64,000 nucleotides of DNA from Humulus lupulus (taxonomy: Eukaryota > Streptophyta > Magnoliopsida > Rosales > Cannabaceae), in the NCBI RefSeq assembly GCF_963169125.1, contig NC_084802.1:34046107-34110106 (forward strand), given 5' to 3'. Below are positions 47,677 to 59,195 of the stretch, one piece after another. The number at the start of each line of letters is the position of its first letter. Positions within the stretch are counted from its first letter, which is position 1. The position numbers were made by a program, and so were the translations under genes. Below the pieces are notes generated by a model. The model ran no database searches and was not told where the DNA came from. It worked only from the letters and a program-made list of their open reading frames with translations.

Positions 47677-49365
47677 GGAGTGAATATTTTATTAAAAACG
47701 TTAAACTATACATAGGATCCCATAAAAGTGTTTACAAAGTTATTTACAATCAAAAATGGTCATTACAATTCAAAAGTTACAATTTTCTGACCTAAGCTGC
47801 AAAAATAGAGTTAAACCCTAGTTCCCCTGAAACACCTTGGCTGTGGTGGTCAAGCGGCCGTATATGTACACGTTGCCACCTAAGCTCTCCACTCAAGGCT
47901 GGGTAAGCTTTTCTTTCCCTTTACCTGCACCACATAGCACCCGTGAGCCAAGGCTCAGCAAGAAGCTTATTACTGCATGTATACAAGTATTAATAAATGA
48001 CCATGAAATCATTCTGGGGCCCGCAACCCTAATCAGATGATCGTGGAGCTATTTTGTGGTCGTGTGCCATGAATAGATGATGGTGAAGTCATCCTGGGGT
48101 CATGCGCCCTGAATAAATGACTGTTATCTTGGGGTCCTGCGCCCTGAATTAATGACTGTTAAGTCATCCTGGTGACCTGTGCCCTAAGCCATGTGACCAT
48201 AAAGTCACCTGGGCCTTTCAGCCCTGACTCTGAGTAATTAGCCATAGACTAGCCAAGCGCTTTAGTTTTCTTCGACCATAGGGTCAGACGAGTGTATAAT
48301 GCTCTGTTGATTAGATCTAATTATATCGACCATTGCTCGTTGCACTATTGCCGCTCTTGACTCATAAGTCAATACCATACGACCAACACTCAGCACTATT
48401 GTTGTTCCTAACTGATAAGTCAAAGATTCACGACCATCGCTCAACACTATTGCCGTTTTTGACTGATAAGTCAGTGTGTTTTCTCAAGTAAACAATGCAA
48501 CCAAGCATTCATGATGCAACAGATATCCATATATAGAGCACTCAACATGCTTCATCAATAGTCATGTATGTCACATAATGGGTGCATTTTTCTTACCTCA
48601 GGTTTGAGCATAACATAAGTTAAGAATGACCCTTGAGCACGATCCTGACCTTAGGTCCTTAGCTGTAACCTAATCATAACCAAATATGAAATCCCATCAA
48701 TAAAATGAGTAATAAAAGATTCCTAGACCAAGTCCTAGCCCCTGGGACCTCGAATTCTACCAATCTGGGTAGTAGATTTGATCCCGAGCCTTAAGGTTCG
48801 AAAATTCGCCCTGAAAACCATGCCTGGCCAAAAAAGAAACAGGCGGGCCGCGACCTGCCCCCAAGGGCCGTGGCACGCCTCCTAGACAGAAAACCCCCTT
48901 GTTTGGGTGTTAGGGGTGGGCCGTGACTTGCCCTTGAGGGTCGCGGCGCGCTATGCAGACAGAGCCCCATCAAGGCTCTGGGGTTCGCTCAGGTCGCGGT
49001 GCCCAAGAACTTAGCCGCGACTTGACCCTGTGAACCTAGCTCCCCTGCATTTCCTTCAAAACACTATTACTAAACAATCCCCAAATCAAAACCATTACTC
49101 ACAACAATATTATCATCAATCCAGCAACAAAACCCAAGCTTAGAAACCCTCAAAACACTATCAAAAACCCAATTCCATGATCAAACTTCTAAGCTTATAA
49201 ACAACATAAAAACAGAGGAAAACTCAAATTTTAAGCTTAGAATCATTACCTCAACTATGAATCAACACCTCCTAGCTGCAGTAATTCAATTCTAAACCTC
49301 AAACTCTAAAACTCCAAGCTTGAATCCTTAACCTTAGCCTCCAAAAATCACATTGAGAGAGAGAG

Positions 49366-49425
<60 letters not shown>

Positions 49426-49981
49426 GGAATGGTTGAGAGAGAGAAGGAAAGTACCCTATTTCTGTTTTGCTTGTTTCATTTCACTACCTTCCTTGGCTAA
49501 GTCTATCTTAAATAGCCTAAAATTCCCCTAGGGCCAACCTACTTCGTCAAAGCCACCCAAGGGAAATTTTTTCATTACCACCTACCCCGTTAATCATAAT
49601 TAACACCACACAATTCCTGTTACTCCCAATATCCTAAACTAATTACCAAATCATTTCCCATTACCCGCTCAATCCTGGTAATTTACTAAGCACTAAATTA
49701 CCCCTAGGCTCACCCCGAGCTCAGTAATTAACCCCGTTATACTAAATCGCTAACTTGCTTCCTAGGATCGTCTCATGCTGAATAGCTCAAATATATCCAT
49801 ATAATAATGTATTCTCACCCATATATCACATACATGCACATAAATATAAAAATACAACCATATGATAATACAACCCACATAATCATGCATATAATCACAT
49901 AATAACACATTAAATCAATTATTGCCCTCATGGCCTCCTAATCCAGGCACTAAGCCATAACAAGGAATTTGGGAAGTTACC
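47677..49981 (-). repeat. 5' LTR of the Tekay element, truncated at its inner edge
   Basis: It matches the 3' LTR (37339..42684 without the solo LTR) from TGAATATTTTATTAAAAACG onward, with many small differences. It ends TTTGGGAAGTTAC. The inner edge that should meet the primer-binding site is deleted. It contains a GC-rich palindrome block (about 48840..48955), TGACTNATNAGTCA repeats (about 48355..48475) and a long GA tract. Confidence 0.83.
49355..49422. repeat. GA dinucleotide microsatellite, about 68 bp
   Basis: A nearly pure GA run with one C interruption. The same place in the partner LTR (about 42105..42115) has only about 12 bp of GA, so the tract expanded after insertion of the element. 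Confidence 0.9.
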
Positions 49982-51640
49982 TAGGTGCTTTACGAGGCAC
50001 TGGTCACGGTCTTCACCGAGCGCGTGAGTACAGTACCCTTAGAAAGTCTTGCCCTAGCGGCCTGCATTCAGCATGCTTAATGTTGATCCATACCTTTGTC
50101 GTTCCCAGCGTTCGCTGTTCCCAACTTTCGCCATTCCCGGCCTTCGCCATTCATTCATAATCATGCACAACATAGCATAACATTTACATGTATTCACACA
50201 CACATTTAACACAAAATAATAGGGTCATGCTCTGCTCTATGGGTACAAGCATTTTTCTTACTTGTGTCTCGAGCTAATTGTTTAATGCGATCCCAAGCAC
50301 GATCCCCTAAACCCGATCCTTGGCGTAAATCTAGTCACAACGCATCAATAAATAGACATCCATCAAGCCCTAACCAATTAAGAACTTCAGATTAATATTC
50401 TAGCCTTCGAGACCTCGAATTTTACTAAACTGGGTAGTAGGACCCTTCTTGAGTCCTTAAAACCCTAAATTTGTTATTTCCCTTAATTTGAGCCGCGACC
50501 CGCCTCTTAGGGCCACGACGCACCACAAGTAAGAGAGCCTTGGGGCTCTCTTCTGGGGACACGGGCCGTGGTGTGCCTCAGCCTGCGCCGCGGTGCTTGG
50601 AAGAATTTAGAGTCCCAAAGGCTTCCTGGGTTCATGCGGGCCACGATGCCTGAAGAACAGGGCCGTGACTCGAGCCCCAAAACCCAGAAATTCCATGCAT
50701 TTTCACTACGTTTTCCTCAGCCAAACTTACTAATATATACCCAATTCAACCCCTATACCCATAATTAAACCTAGAATTCATATCAAAACAATATCAGCAA
50801 TATAAACACCCTAGAAAACTAGCCAATTCCCCCAATTCAGATTAAATTCAGCCTAAGTCTAAAACTTAGTTAAACCTCAAATCTCAGTAGGAATTCACCA
50901 AAAAAACAAAATTAATCCTTACCTTAATGATGAATTCAATTCCTCAGCTACTGTTAACTACTTCTAGACTTCACTTTTCTTCAATCCTCAAGCCTCCTCC
51001 CTTGATTTTCAGTAGAAAAAATCTTCCTTAGCGTTGAGAGAAAGTGAGGGTAACGAGAGAGAGAAAAAGGGAAGGCTGAGAGAGTGTTTCTAATATGTTC
51101 TAGAGTCTTAGGCCAAAACCAAGTCTATCTCTAGTTGTAGAATACCCAAAATGCCCCTAAGTAAATCCTTAGTCTCGTCTAACACCACCAGGGGCAAAAT
51201 CGTTATTTTCCATATCTTGCTACTTCCTCGAGTACTCTTATAAATCCCCAATTAATCCCGGAATACCCAAATAATCACTAAATAACTACCCGCTATCCAG
51301 TAAATCCCGAGCACACGCCAAATTCCCAAAATACCCCTAGGCTCACCCTGAGCCGGGTATTCGACCCTGTTGTGACTATTTCGCTACTCCGCTCCCTAGG
51401 ATCGTCTCAGATAACACATCACTAGTATATCTCCAAAATCTTGTGGTCTCAAGCACAACACACATATAATTTACATTTATGCCCTTAACAGGCCAAAATT
51501 ACAAATATGCCCCTATTAACCAAAATGGGCCCATATGCATATTTAATTCACCTAAACATGCATTTATAATCACATACTCATTTAATCCACGTAATAACAT
51601 AATTAAATCAACTATTTCCCTCCCAGCACGCTAATCGAGT

Positions 51641-52041
51641 AAGTTCTCTCCTCCGACTGTGTTTTGCATTTGCATGTTCTTTTGAATTTATGAGTTTCTG
51701 AATATTTGTGTTTAGGCTATTAGGTTAGATTTAGGATTAGAGGTCATTTTACCTCTTTTTAGCTTTGTTTGGGCCCTTGTTGGTGTCAAAACTAACTATA
51801 AGTGGCCACTTTGCGTTTTTGCCTTTTTCAATACTAGAACAGTTTTTGGGAAATTCCCAGATTCCGGTCACGTTCTTGAGCTTCCAGCAGTGTCTTCGGG
51901 GGAAAATCTATGGCTCTAGAGACACTCATTTTTTAGAAAAATTCCTCTATTTTCTTGTCTCTGAGAAGTTGTCTTAGGGTATTCTCGTATTTTGGCCACT
52001 TTTCCTTGGGTTAAAATGCTAACTGCTTGGTTTTATTTCAG
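51641..52041 (+). other. intron-like region before the second Tat antisense ORF
   Basis: T-rich sequence without coding signal, ending in TTTTATTTCAG at 52041, a good splice acceptor directly before an ATG-led open frame. It is probably an intron of the antisense ORF whose earlier exon was lost. Confidence 0.5.
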
Positions 52042-53832
52042 ATGTTCGAGGAGATTTGTGAGCTACATCGGCACGGTTTCCACACTTTTGACAAAGAATT
52101 GACAATGATGGCCCGAGAAGGTGGTCAACAACTGGAGGAAGAAAGGGCACTTGTAGTAAGGGAGGTTGATCCAGTAGCGGAGAGGCCAGTGTCTAGTGGC
52201 TGTTTTATGTCATAGGAGGACGCGAACGAAGCTCCGATCCCCCACCCCACACAACGGTACGAGGCCTCAAGATTTAAGGCAGAGCAAATCCCGAGCAAGT
52301 TAAAGCATCTTGATGCTTTGTCCAACATCATCAACCATTATAGGATTTGGGCCAACCATCTCATCCGTCTATGCCGGGAGATGGAGAGATCGCACCATAG
52401 CATCTACGGTCTCGGGGCCTGGAGCTAGTCACATTTCTAGGCGTGAGCAACCCTACCTCTCCATCAATACTTCGTTAGGTTTTTTAAGTTTATGGTGATT
52501 TCTTTGTTCTAACTATCCTCAAACGGCTACAGGGTCATCGCAGGCCTGTATGTCCTATACTAGAGGAGGAACTGGCTTGAACCTTCTTCGGCAGAAATCT
52601 TATATCTCTATAGCTTCCAAGCTTGCTCAAAGAAGAAGGGATCTGATCTTGATGGGTTCTATACTCTGATGAAGTATGCCAATGCTACATATAAGGCTCC
52701 TCACCTCAACGAGAGCCATGCTAGTGACCAACCCGACTCTTATCCTGGAATTCTCCAAAGTTGGTAAGTTCTTTATCACCATCTGAGGTTTTATTCTTCA
52801 GGGTTGGTAAATTCTTTGTGACGTAGTAAATTTCCTTTTGTTAGGTCCCTTCCGTTGTATCCTCTGTGTCCAGGCATTCCAAGATCACCTGGAGGCGATG
52901 AACAAACTTCTAGACGTAGAGCTAGAGCTAAGTCAACTGGTGACGGAGGATAATCTAGTTGATGTGGGGCTTCTTAAGAGAGGGCAGTGCATCAACAACT
53001 TGGATCTGGCCAAATTCAGGAACTCCACCAAGTCTCAAGTAGTAGTTGCAACCCACATCAACTATATCGATGGGTTGACCCAAAACTAGTATAATCAGCA
53101 GTTAATGGAAGAGTGCATGGAGAATGCTCTTGCAGCCCGAGCAGCTCATGAGGCTCGGCTGGACCAGGAGCTCGAGGAGGAGCTTCAGGTAGGCATTGAA
53201 TCTTCCTTCCAAGACCAAGGTAAATCCCCCATAGTAATTTATAATGCTAAGTCAGTAGAAGATAGGGTAAGTTCCGAGCACGTTTGGGCTTCCCCATCGC
53301 TTCTTAGGTGCAGACTCACCGCAGATCGTCACTGGACTCAGGAGGAGTACTAGGACTACTAGGACTTGATCGATCCTTATCTCCACCACCCAATGAGATG
53401 ACTGCCTCCTCAAGGATTTGTGCCTTTGGATTATGTGACATCCTTCCACGTGCAATGGTTTTTCCAGTACGGGACTAACACCACTCATGAGATGGGGAGG
53501 CTCATAAGGGAGTTTGCACACTAGATCCTTCACCCTGAGAAGTCATATAGTGGTGGGGCTTCCCGAGAAGCCCACATGCTCTCGACATTACTGTTACTTT
53601 TATTTTAATAATAGTTTTCCCCTTATCTTCATAAGTTCTAAAACTTGTTGTTTCTCCCCGTAGGTCACATGGGTTTGGCAGACATTGCCCGTGCTACCAA
53701 GAAAGTTAGTGAAGGACCAAGCAGATCTGTGGCTAAAGGGTCCCAATGACCACATGAGGGGGTGGAACCTTCTCTGCCCCCGAAGAGGCAGCATACCTCA
53801 TTGGCTCAAGGTGAGGTGTCTCGGGTGGAGGA
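52042..53832 (+). pseudogene. antisense ORF of the second Tat-type element, decayed
   Basis: Coding-like blocks on the plus strand are separated by stops and intron-like T-rich gaps. They include MFEEICELHRHGFHTFDKEL, IINHYRIWANHLIRLCREME, a block with EPSSAEILYLYSFQACSKKK and GFYTLMKYANATYKAPHLNE, FQDHLEAMNKLLDVELELSQ, an acidic helical block (EECMENALAARAAHEARLDQ), and QYGTNTTHEMGRLIREFAH. Charged helical blocks and position next to a Tat 3' LTR parallel the left antisense ORF, but the proteins are not obviously alike residue by residue. I do not recognise a known domain. Function is unknown. Confidence 0.5.
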
Positions 53833-54243
53833 TGTTGGGGGTTAGGATATATAAACCAAGTTTTGTATATTACAACTCAAGAGAATAAACAAGAATAATC
53901 TATACTCTAATGGGGAAATAACACTAAGAACATAACATAAATAAACAAGTGATAGAATTGACTTTTGGTGTTGAAGAACCTTGATACATAAAATCACAAG
54001 TCTATGATTTTATGTGAAACACAAAATGGTTCAAGGCTTGACACAAATGAAGATTTGTTGTCCAAAAATCTCTATTCCTAGCCTCCTCCTTGAGATTGCT
54101 TGAAGCTACTACTTTGGAATGAGATTGGGATTTACAAGCCTTGAATCTTCATAATAGTCAAACTTTCTTGATGAAGATCTTGGAGAAAACTAGTAATCTT
54201 GAGAGCTAGAGAGAGATAGAAGTTTTAGAGAGAGAGGGAGGTT

Positions 54244-54276
<33 letters not shown>

Positions 54277-54580
54277 TGAGTATGTTAGGCTGATCACCCC
54301 TAAGGGTTGAGTATGTTAGGCTGATCACCCCATGTGGCTCTTTGAGCATGTTAGGCTGATCACCCCTAAGGGTTGGGGTCAGGCAGACCACACCTAGGGG
54401 CTAGGGCCAGGCTAACCACCCCTAGGAGGTTTAGGCCTGGTCAACTTCCCTATAGGTCCTGGACCTATCCATTTTTGTTCATCGGTCTTTTTTCAATACT
54501 TTGTCATTTTTCCATGACTTGTGATGCCACGTGCCACTTTCTCATTTGCCACTTCTTCTCTTGAATTTTGAGGGGTAACA
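53833..54580. mobile_element. LTR-like element, 748 bp, family unassigned
   Basis: It starts TGTTGGGGGTTAGG and ends GAGGGGTAACA, the TG...CA form of an LTR. The flanks GAGGA and GAGGG match at four of five bases. It holds a GA tract (54248..54276) and short repeats (54276..54425). Both its neighbours are truncated elements, so the flank match may be chance. Confidence 0.4.
54276..54425. repeat. short tandem repeat around GTTAGGCTGATCACCCC
   Basis: GTATGTTAGGCTGATCACCC occurs three times (near 54280, 54310 and 54346) with spacers of 12 to 16 bp, followed by two weaker copies (GTCAGGCAGACCACACC and GCCAGGCTAACCACCCC). Confidence 0.7.
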
Positions 54581-56540
54581 GAGGGTATATTTGTATTATA
54601 CATGCTTTATTAGTGATACCACATTATTATGTGGATATGAGATGTGTGGCCCAAGGCGATCCAAGTGAGCAATTTGGCAGAATTGTCACATCAGGGGTTA
54701 ATACCCGGCTCGAGGTGAGCCTATAGGTATTTTAGTACATTGCCGGAGTGTATTGGGTAATGTGAATTATTTGGGGATATTAGGATTAAAATGGGGAATT
54801 TATAGTGTCATTTGAGGTTTAGTGGGAAATGATGGCAAAAGACGGTTTTGTCCTTGAAGGCAACAAAGAGCTAGTGTTTTGGGTAGGGGCCTTTTAGTCT
54901 TTCCCAAGCCTTAGGATAAGTTTAGTGAGTCATAAGGAGAAGCTTTCAGAACCGATAGGTTTCAAAATAATTAGTAGTTTCTCTCTCTTTCGTTTTCTCT
55001 TTTCTCTCTTGAGTTAATGTTGGGTTCTTTGAATTTTGGAGAAGAATTCTTAAAGTTGAGGGCTTGGAAGTGATCATAGAGCTAGGAAGTAAAGGAGTGC
55101 AGCTAGGGGTTCAGATTTATCCAGCTGAGGTAAGATTTACTTACTCTGTTTTCCTAGATTTCTGATGTTTTTAGCTTTTCTTGAGTTTTTAGGCTTGTGA
55201 TTGGGTTATGAATTAGGGTACAATTTTGGCTTAACTCTTGCTGTATTTGTGTTATATTAAGTATATTACTGAGGTTTTGGGACTCAATTTTGGGTTTAGT
55301 TATGATTTGAGGTGAATTTTGGGAGTTTTGGCTCTGGGAAAAGCGCAGGAAAAATCTAGAATTTCTAGGTTCGCAGGGTTGCGCTGCGGCGCTATTCTTG
55401 GAGCTTTTAATTAGGGCGGTTCTCTAAATCGCCTTAGCGCCGCAGCGCTTGGTGGGTAGTATCGCAACGCGTGTCCAAGGAAAATAAGGGTCAGGGTCTC
55501 TGACTTATAGAGAGTTGCAGCGCTTGTGTGGGGCACCGCAGCTCAACTTAAGGATTTTGGCCAAATGAGTTTTTTAAGCACGCGAACTCAAACCTAAAGA
55601 CTCGAGAAGGATTCTACTTCCCGGTTTAGTAGAATTCAAGGTTTCAGAGTTTAGGAATTAATCTTGAAGCTTTTAATTAGTTTAGTTCTTGATGATTACC
55701 CATTATTATATTGTGACTAGGTCATACTGTTAGGCTCGGGAGTAAGGATCGTGCTCGGGGTCACCATCCACTATCTGCTAGGGACTCAAGGTAAGAAAAA
55801 CTGGTATATGCACAAAGAGCTATTGGTTGGTATGCTTATTAACCTTGAATTACTAGTGAATGTATGCTATGACTGCATTAATTAAATGAGCTAGATGATG
55901 TACGATTATTACATACCTTGATTGGTTGTGAGTATGCAACCATTATTATGACCTTAGTGCCGAGAGACGCACTATATTAGGCATCGACCGTACATATGGT
56001 GCTAGTGATGCAGGTTGCTTGATATTGATTAATTTAGAATATGTTTACGAGTTATATGATTGGAATGATTGCATCTGTTATTTGTGAATCATGTGATTAC
56101 TGCTTTAAATATTTGTAATATTGTTATACCCTGTGCAATTTTTCTTGCTGAGCCTCGACTCATGAGTGCTCTATGATGCAGGTAAGGGCAAGAGTAAGCT
56201 GGACCAGCCATGAGTTGGAGAGCTTCAGGGGCAGTGTGTACATATGCAGCTTGCTCGACTGCCACGACCGGGATTGATTGGGAGGAACTAGGGTTAAACC
56301 CTGTTTTGCCGCTTAGGATAGCTAGTGTGTATTTTATTTGTCTTTTATCAACCTGTAACCACTTTTTGGGTGTATAAACTAAACTCTTTTAATGAAATAT
56401 GATTACTTCGTTGACCAAAAATTTTAATACCTAACCTTGGTTTGGTTTTTAATGACACATTTAAGTCCAAATGACTCACTTAGCGAGTTAAGCACCATTT
56501 TAAACACACAGTGTAACGGTCTCAGCTAACCAGGGCGTTA
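54581..56540 (+). mobile_element. truncated gypsy LTR
   Basis: It aligns by eye to the solo LTR at 1395..4193 from its position about 1615 onward; the first 220 bases are missing. It keeps donor-like sites at 55140 and 55791, GC-rich palindromes (about 55370..55530), and an acceptor-like ATGCAG ending at 56181. It stops at GGGCGTTA, two bases short of the usual end, where Copia sequence begins. Confidence 0.72.
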
Positions 56541-56689
56541 AAGGTAGCAACCAACATTAACTCATCCTAGATGGGACTTTCTAAGTCGTTAATGTTGTAA
56601 CTATTCCCTTATCAACAACTTGTTCTTACCCATTGAACTCTACACTAAATGTATACAAGTTTTGAGTTGGATTGCCATCATTGGGGAAT

Positions 56690-57266
56690 CTATTGGTCAA
56701 GGAGTTTTAGTCTTATCCCTCTATTTGTAGAACTCACCAAATCTCTCCCAAGAGGTTTGGTAAATGGATCTACTAAGTTCTCATAATATTTGACATACAA
56801 AATTGATATGATACTCTTATCAATCAATTCTTTCACGTAGTCATGTCTTAGACTTATATGTTTAGACTTCCCATTGTATATTTTGTTGTAAGATCTAATT
56901 AAAGTGGCTTGATTGTAACAATGTATCAAAATTATCGACACATCAAATGTTGTTTTCGGTATCTCAACCATGAGATCTCTTAGCCACTCAGCCTCTTTGT
57001 CGGTTGTGCTAGAGCTACAAATTTGGACTCCATGGTTTAATGACATGTACATGTTTATTTCTTAGATCCCTAAGAAACGACACCCCCACCAAGGGTGAAC
57101 ACCCAACCGGTTGTGGAGAGATTATCTCCTACACCAGATATCCAACTCGTGTCAGAATATCCTTCAAGTATCTTAGAAAACTTAGAATATTGGAGGCATA
57201 CCTCTTTGGTCCTCTTAAGGTATCCAAATACTCTTTCCATGACCTTCCAATGTTTGATACTTGGAT
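56690..57266 (-). pseudogene. Copia RNase H and end of RT, decayed
   Basis: Reading continues directly from the RT piece beyond the nested solo LTR: IKHWKVMERVFGYLKRTKEV and EGYSDTSW, then after stops MESKF, CSSSTTDKEAEWLRDLMVEI, HCYNQATLIRSYNKIYNGKS and KHISLRHDYVKELIDKSIIS. The family usually has HCDNQ, so the aspartate of this motif is replaced by tyrosine. It ends DPFTKPLGRDLV, the normal Copia C-terminus, and a stop near 56690. Confidence 0.82.
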
Positions 57267-59195
57267 TGTTACGCCCTAATTTCTTGAAGTGTTAACTGAC
57301 TATTACAATAATTGGTTTTGAAATAAAAACACATTTTTTTTATACAAAATCCATCGTAAATACAAACCAAACGTTTAAAAGAATGAAACTCCTTAGTTTC
57401 ATAGTTATCATAAATAAAGTAAAATAAAACAAACTTTTAATCTAGACAATAAAACTAAAACATCATTCCAAAAATACTTAATAAATTTCCTTAGTAGGCT
57501 CGATCCCTTATGGTCCTTACATCCTTGACATGTGCGCCCTCTGCTAAAACTCTCCAACTTATTGCATTGTAATCACATCTTTGCCTTTACCTGCAGCACA
57601 GAGTACCCATGAGCCAAAGCCCAGCAAGAAGAGTTGTGTAGGGCATAACCCCATAACCTTAACCAGGATTTAAATCAATAACAATAAAGACAAACATAAC
57701 ATAAAATGAAATATCGTAGCCCAAGTTGAGTTGAACAAGTGTCGTATAACGTAAGCATGCAATTTCAACACATCATAAGCATGCAGTTTCGTAACGTAGA
57801 CATGCATTTTAAAACATAAGCATGCCATGCAGTTATCATATATACACAAAAACACATAACCAAAGTTACATGTAAGCTATTAAACATAATCACACACTAG
57901 CATATTCATACATTAACATAAATGTATCGTATAAGAGAAATTATATCATAGAGTATGTCAAGCGTACACCCTGTGTGCATGCGTCCACTCTTCTTACCTC
58001 AAAAATAGCAGCGATCCACACTCCCTAATGCGTCTCTTCAAGTATCCTCAGTGAGCCTAATCATAACACATAGCATCAAAGTTTTAAAACCTCAACCAAA
58101 CAAAACCATATTAAGATACACTCATATTATTTTTAAGGCTAATTCATCCCCCACATTATTCTTAAGAAAGTTTTAAAATTCTACTGCATAAAGCTCCAAA
58201 AAGGTACAAACTTATATCTAAGGGTGCATTAAAATCCTAAAAAAATACGTGTTTCTGAGCAACTGGCGCGGTCGCACCACTGCCTGGGCACGGTTGCACT
58301 CACAGAGTGCCAGGGTTAATCAGCCAGGTAGCGTGGTCGCGCCAGGGCTGGGCGCGGTCATGCTAGGCCCTTTTTTCTGGAAATTGTAGATGCGATTTTT
58401 ACACCTAGGAATCGACCCCAATCACAACATTTCGACCCCAAATCATCATATCAGCTATCCTAACATGTCTCTAACCCTTGGAACCCAAATATTATCAATC
58501 ATAAACCTTTAATACACATTTATTAATCCAATTACACTTAAATTCCTCTAACATTATCAGAAATATAGATCTACCATAACTTAAACAATCACAGTTCAAA
58601 GAGTTACCTTTCAAGTTCTCATAATAGATCTTCAAAGTATTGCTTCCCTTGTACAATCCTTAGTCCACCAACATAAAATCCCCGCTCTTCTTTGAATCTC
58701 CAAGCCTCAAAATTCAGATAAAGAATGATCTTTTTAGCCTGATACTCTATCGCGTACTGTAACTCCAAAGCGTCTGCCTATCGTATGAAACTCTAAGCTA
58801 AATTCCCATTATTAATTTTGTTGGTAATTATTCTCATAAAACTAATTTACCATACTATCCATAACCTCTAACTTTTCCTTAACAATTACTTAAGCCCCTT
58901 GTTGTAATTTCCATCAAAGCTAATAGTTTTCAACTTCTCATAATTACACTTTATATCATAAAACCCATAATTCTACTTTGACCCCCATAACTCAACTTCT
59001 ATCACATTTTGGCCCCTATTACTTGAAGAAACATATGTGTGGATTGCCTGACGAAGTACATAAAATAAACATACACCATAATTCATGCATATCATAGTTC
59101 ATATAATTAAACACATAAGCATATACAATGTACCATATTACCCTGACCCAAGCCAGATTACCATAATACCCTTACTAGTAGGAGCGGATATTACA
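57267..59195 (-). mobile_element. gypsy solo LTR inserted in the Copia element
   Basis: This 1.93-kb LTR starts TGTTACGCCC and ends GCGGATATTACA in plus orientation. The target duplication TGGAT is perfect (57262..57266 and 59196..59200). Removing it rejoins the Copia reading at SNP/SIKHWKV. It carries the donor-like site near 57990, an acceptor-like site near 57590 and a GC-rich palindrome block (about 58257..58375) with TGGTCGCGCC and GGGCGCGGTC motifs. Confidence 0.9.

Larger units (their letters stand above)
37339..49981 (-). mobile_element. Tekay (chromovirus) gypsy element, nearly complete, decayed
   Basis: Two LTRs bound a gag-pol that reads on the minus strand: gag, protease, RT, RNase H, integrase and a chromodomain-like C-terminus. 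Flanks CAGGT (37334..37338) and TAGGT (49982..49986) match at four of five bases and are a likely target duplication. The integrase carries stops and a lost catalytic glutamate. The 5' end has lost its primer-binding site and the neighbouring LTR edge. A solo LTR (38735..41713) sits inside the 3' LTR. Confidence 0.85.
36839..51640 (-). mobile_element. gypsy LTR split by the Tekay element, right end truncated
   Basis: Two pieces, 36839..37338 and 49982..51640, form one minus-strand LTR of about 2.1 kb. Its minus-strand end GGCGTTACA is at 36839 (plus strand TGTAACGCC). The usual start is missing at about 51640, where the text stops at CACGCTAATCGAG, roughly 45 bases short of what related LTRs show. 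It has the acceptor-like and donor-like sites near 37206 and 50254 and GC-rich palindromes at about 50490..50670. Confidence 0.65.
35437..53832 (-). mobile_element. second Tat-type element, partial, with nested insertions
   Basis: A 3' LTR (35437..36281), a polypurine tract and an internal tail (36282..36838) are followed, after a large nested insertion (36839..51640), by an antisense ORF region on the plus strand (51641..53832). The order matches the left Tat element: 3' LTR, then antisense ORF. No gag-pol and no 5' LTR remain; the right end is lost at an LTR-like element starting at 53833. Confidence 0.65.
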
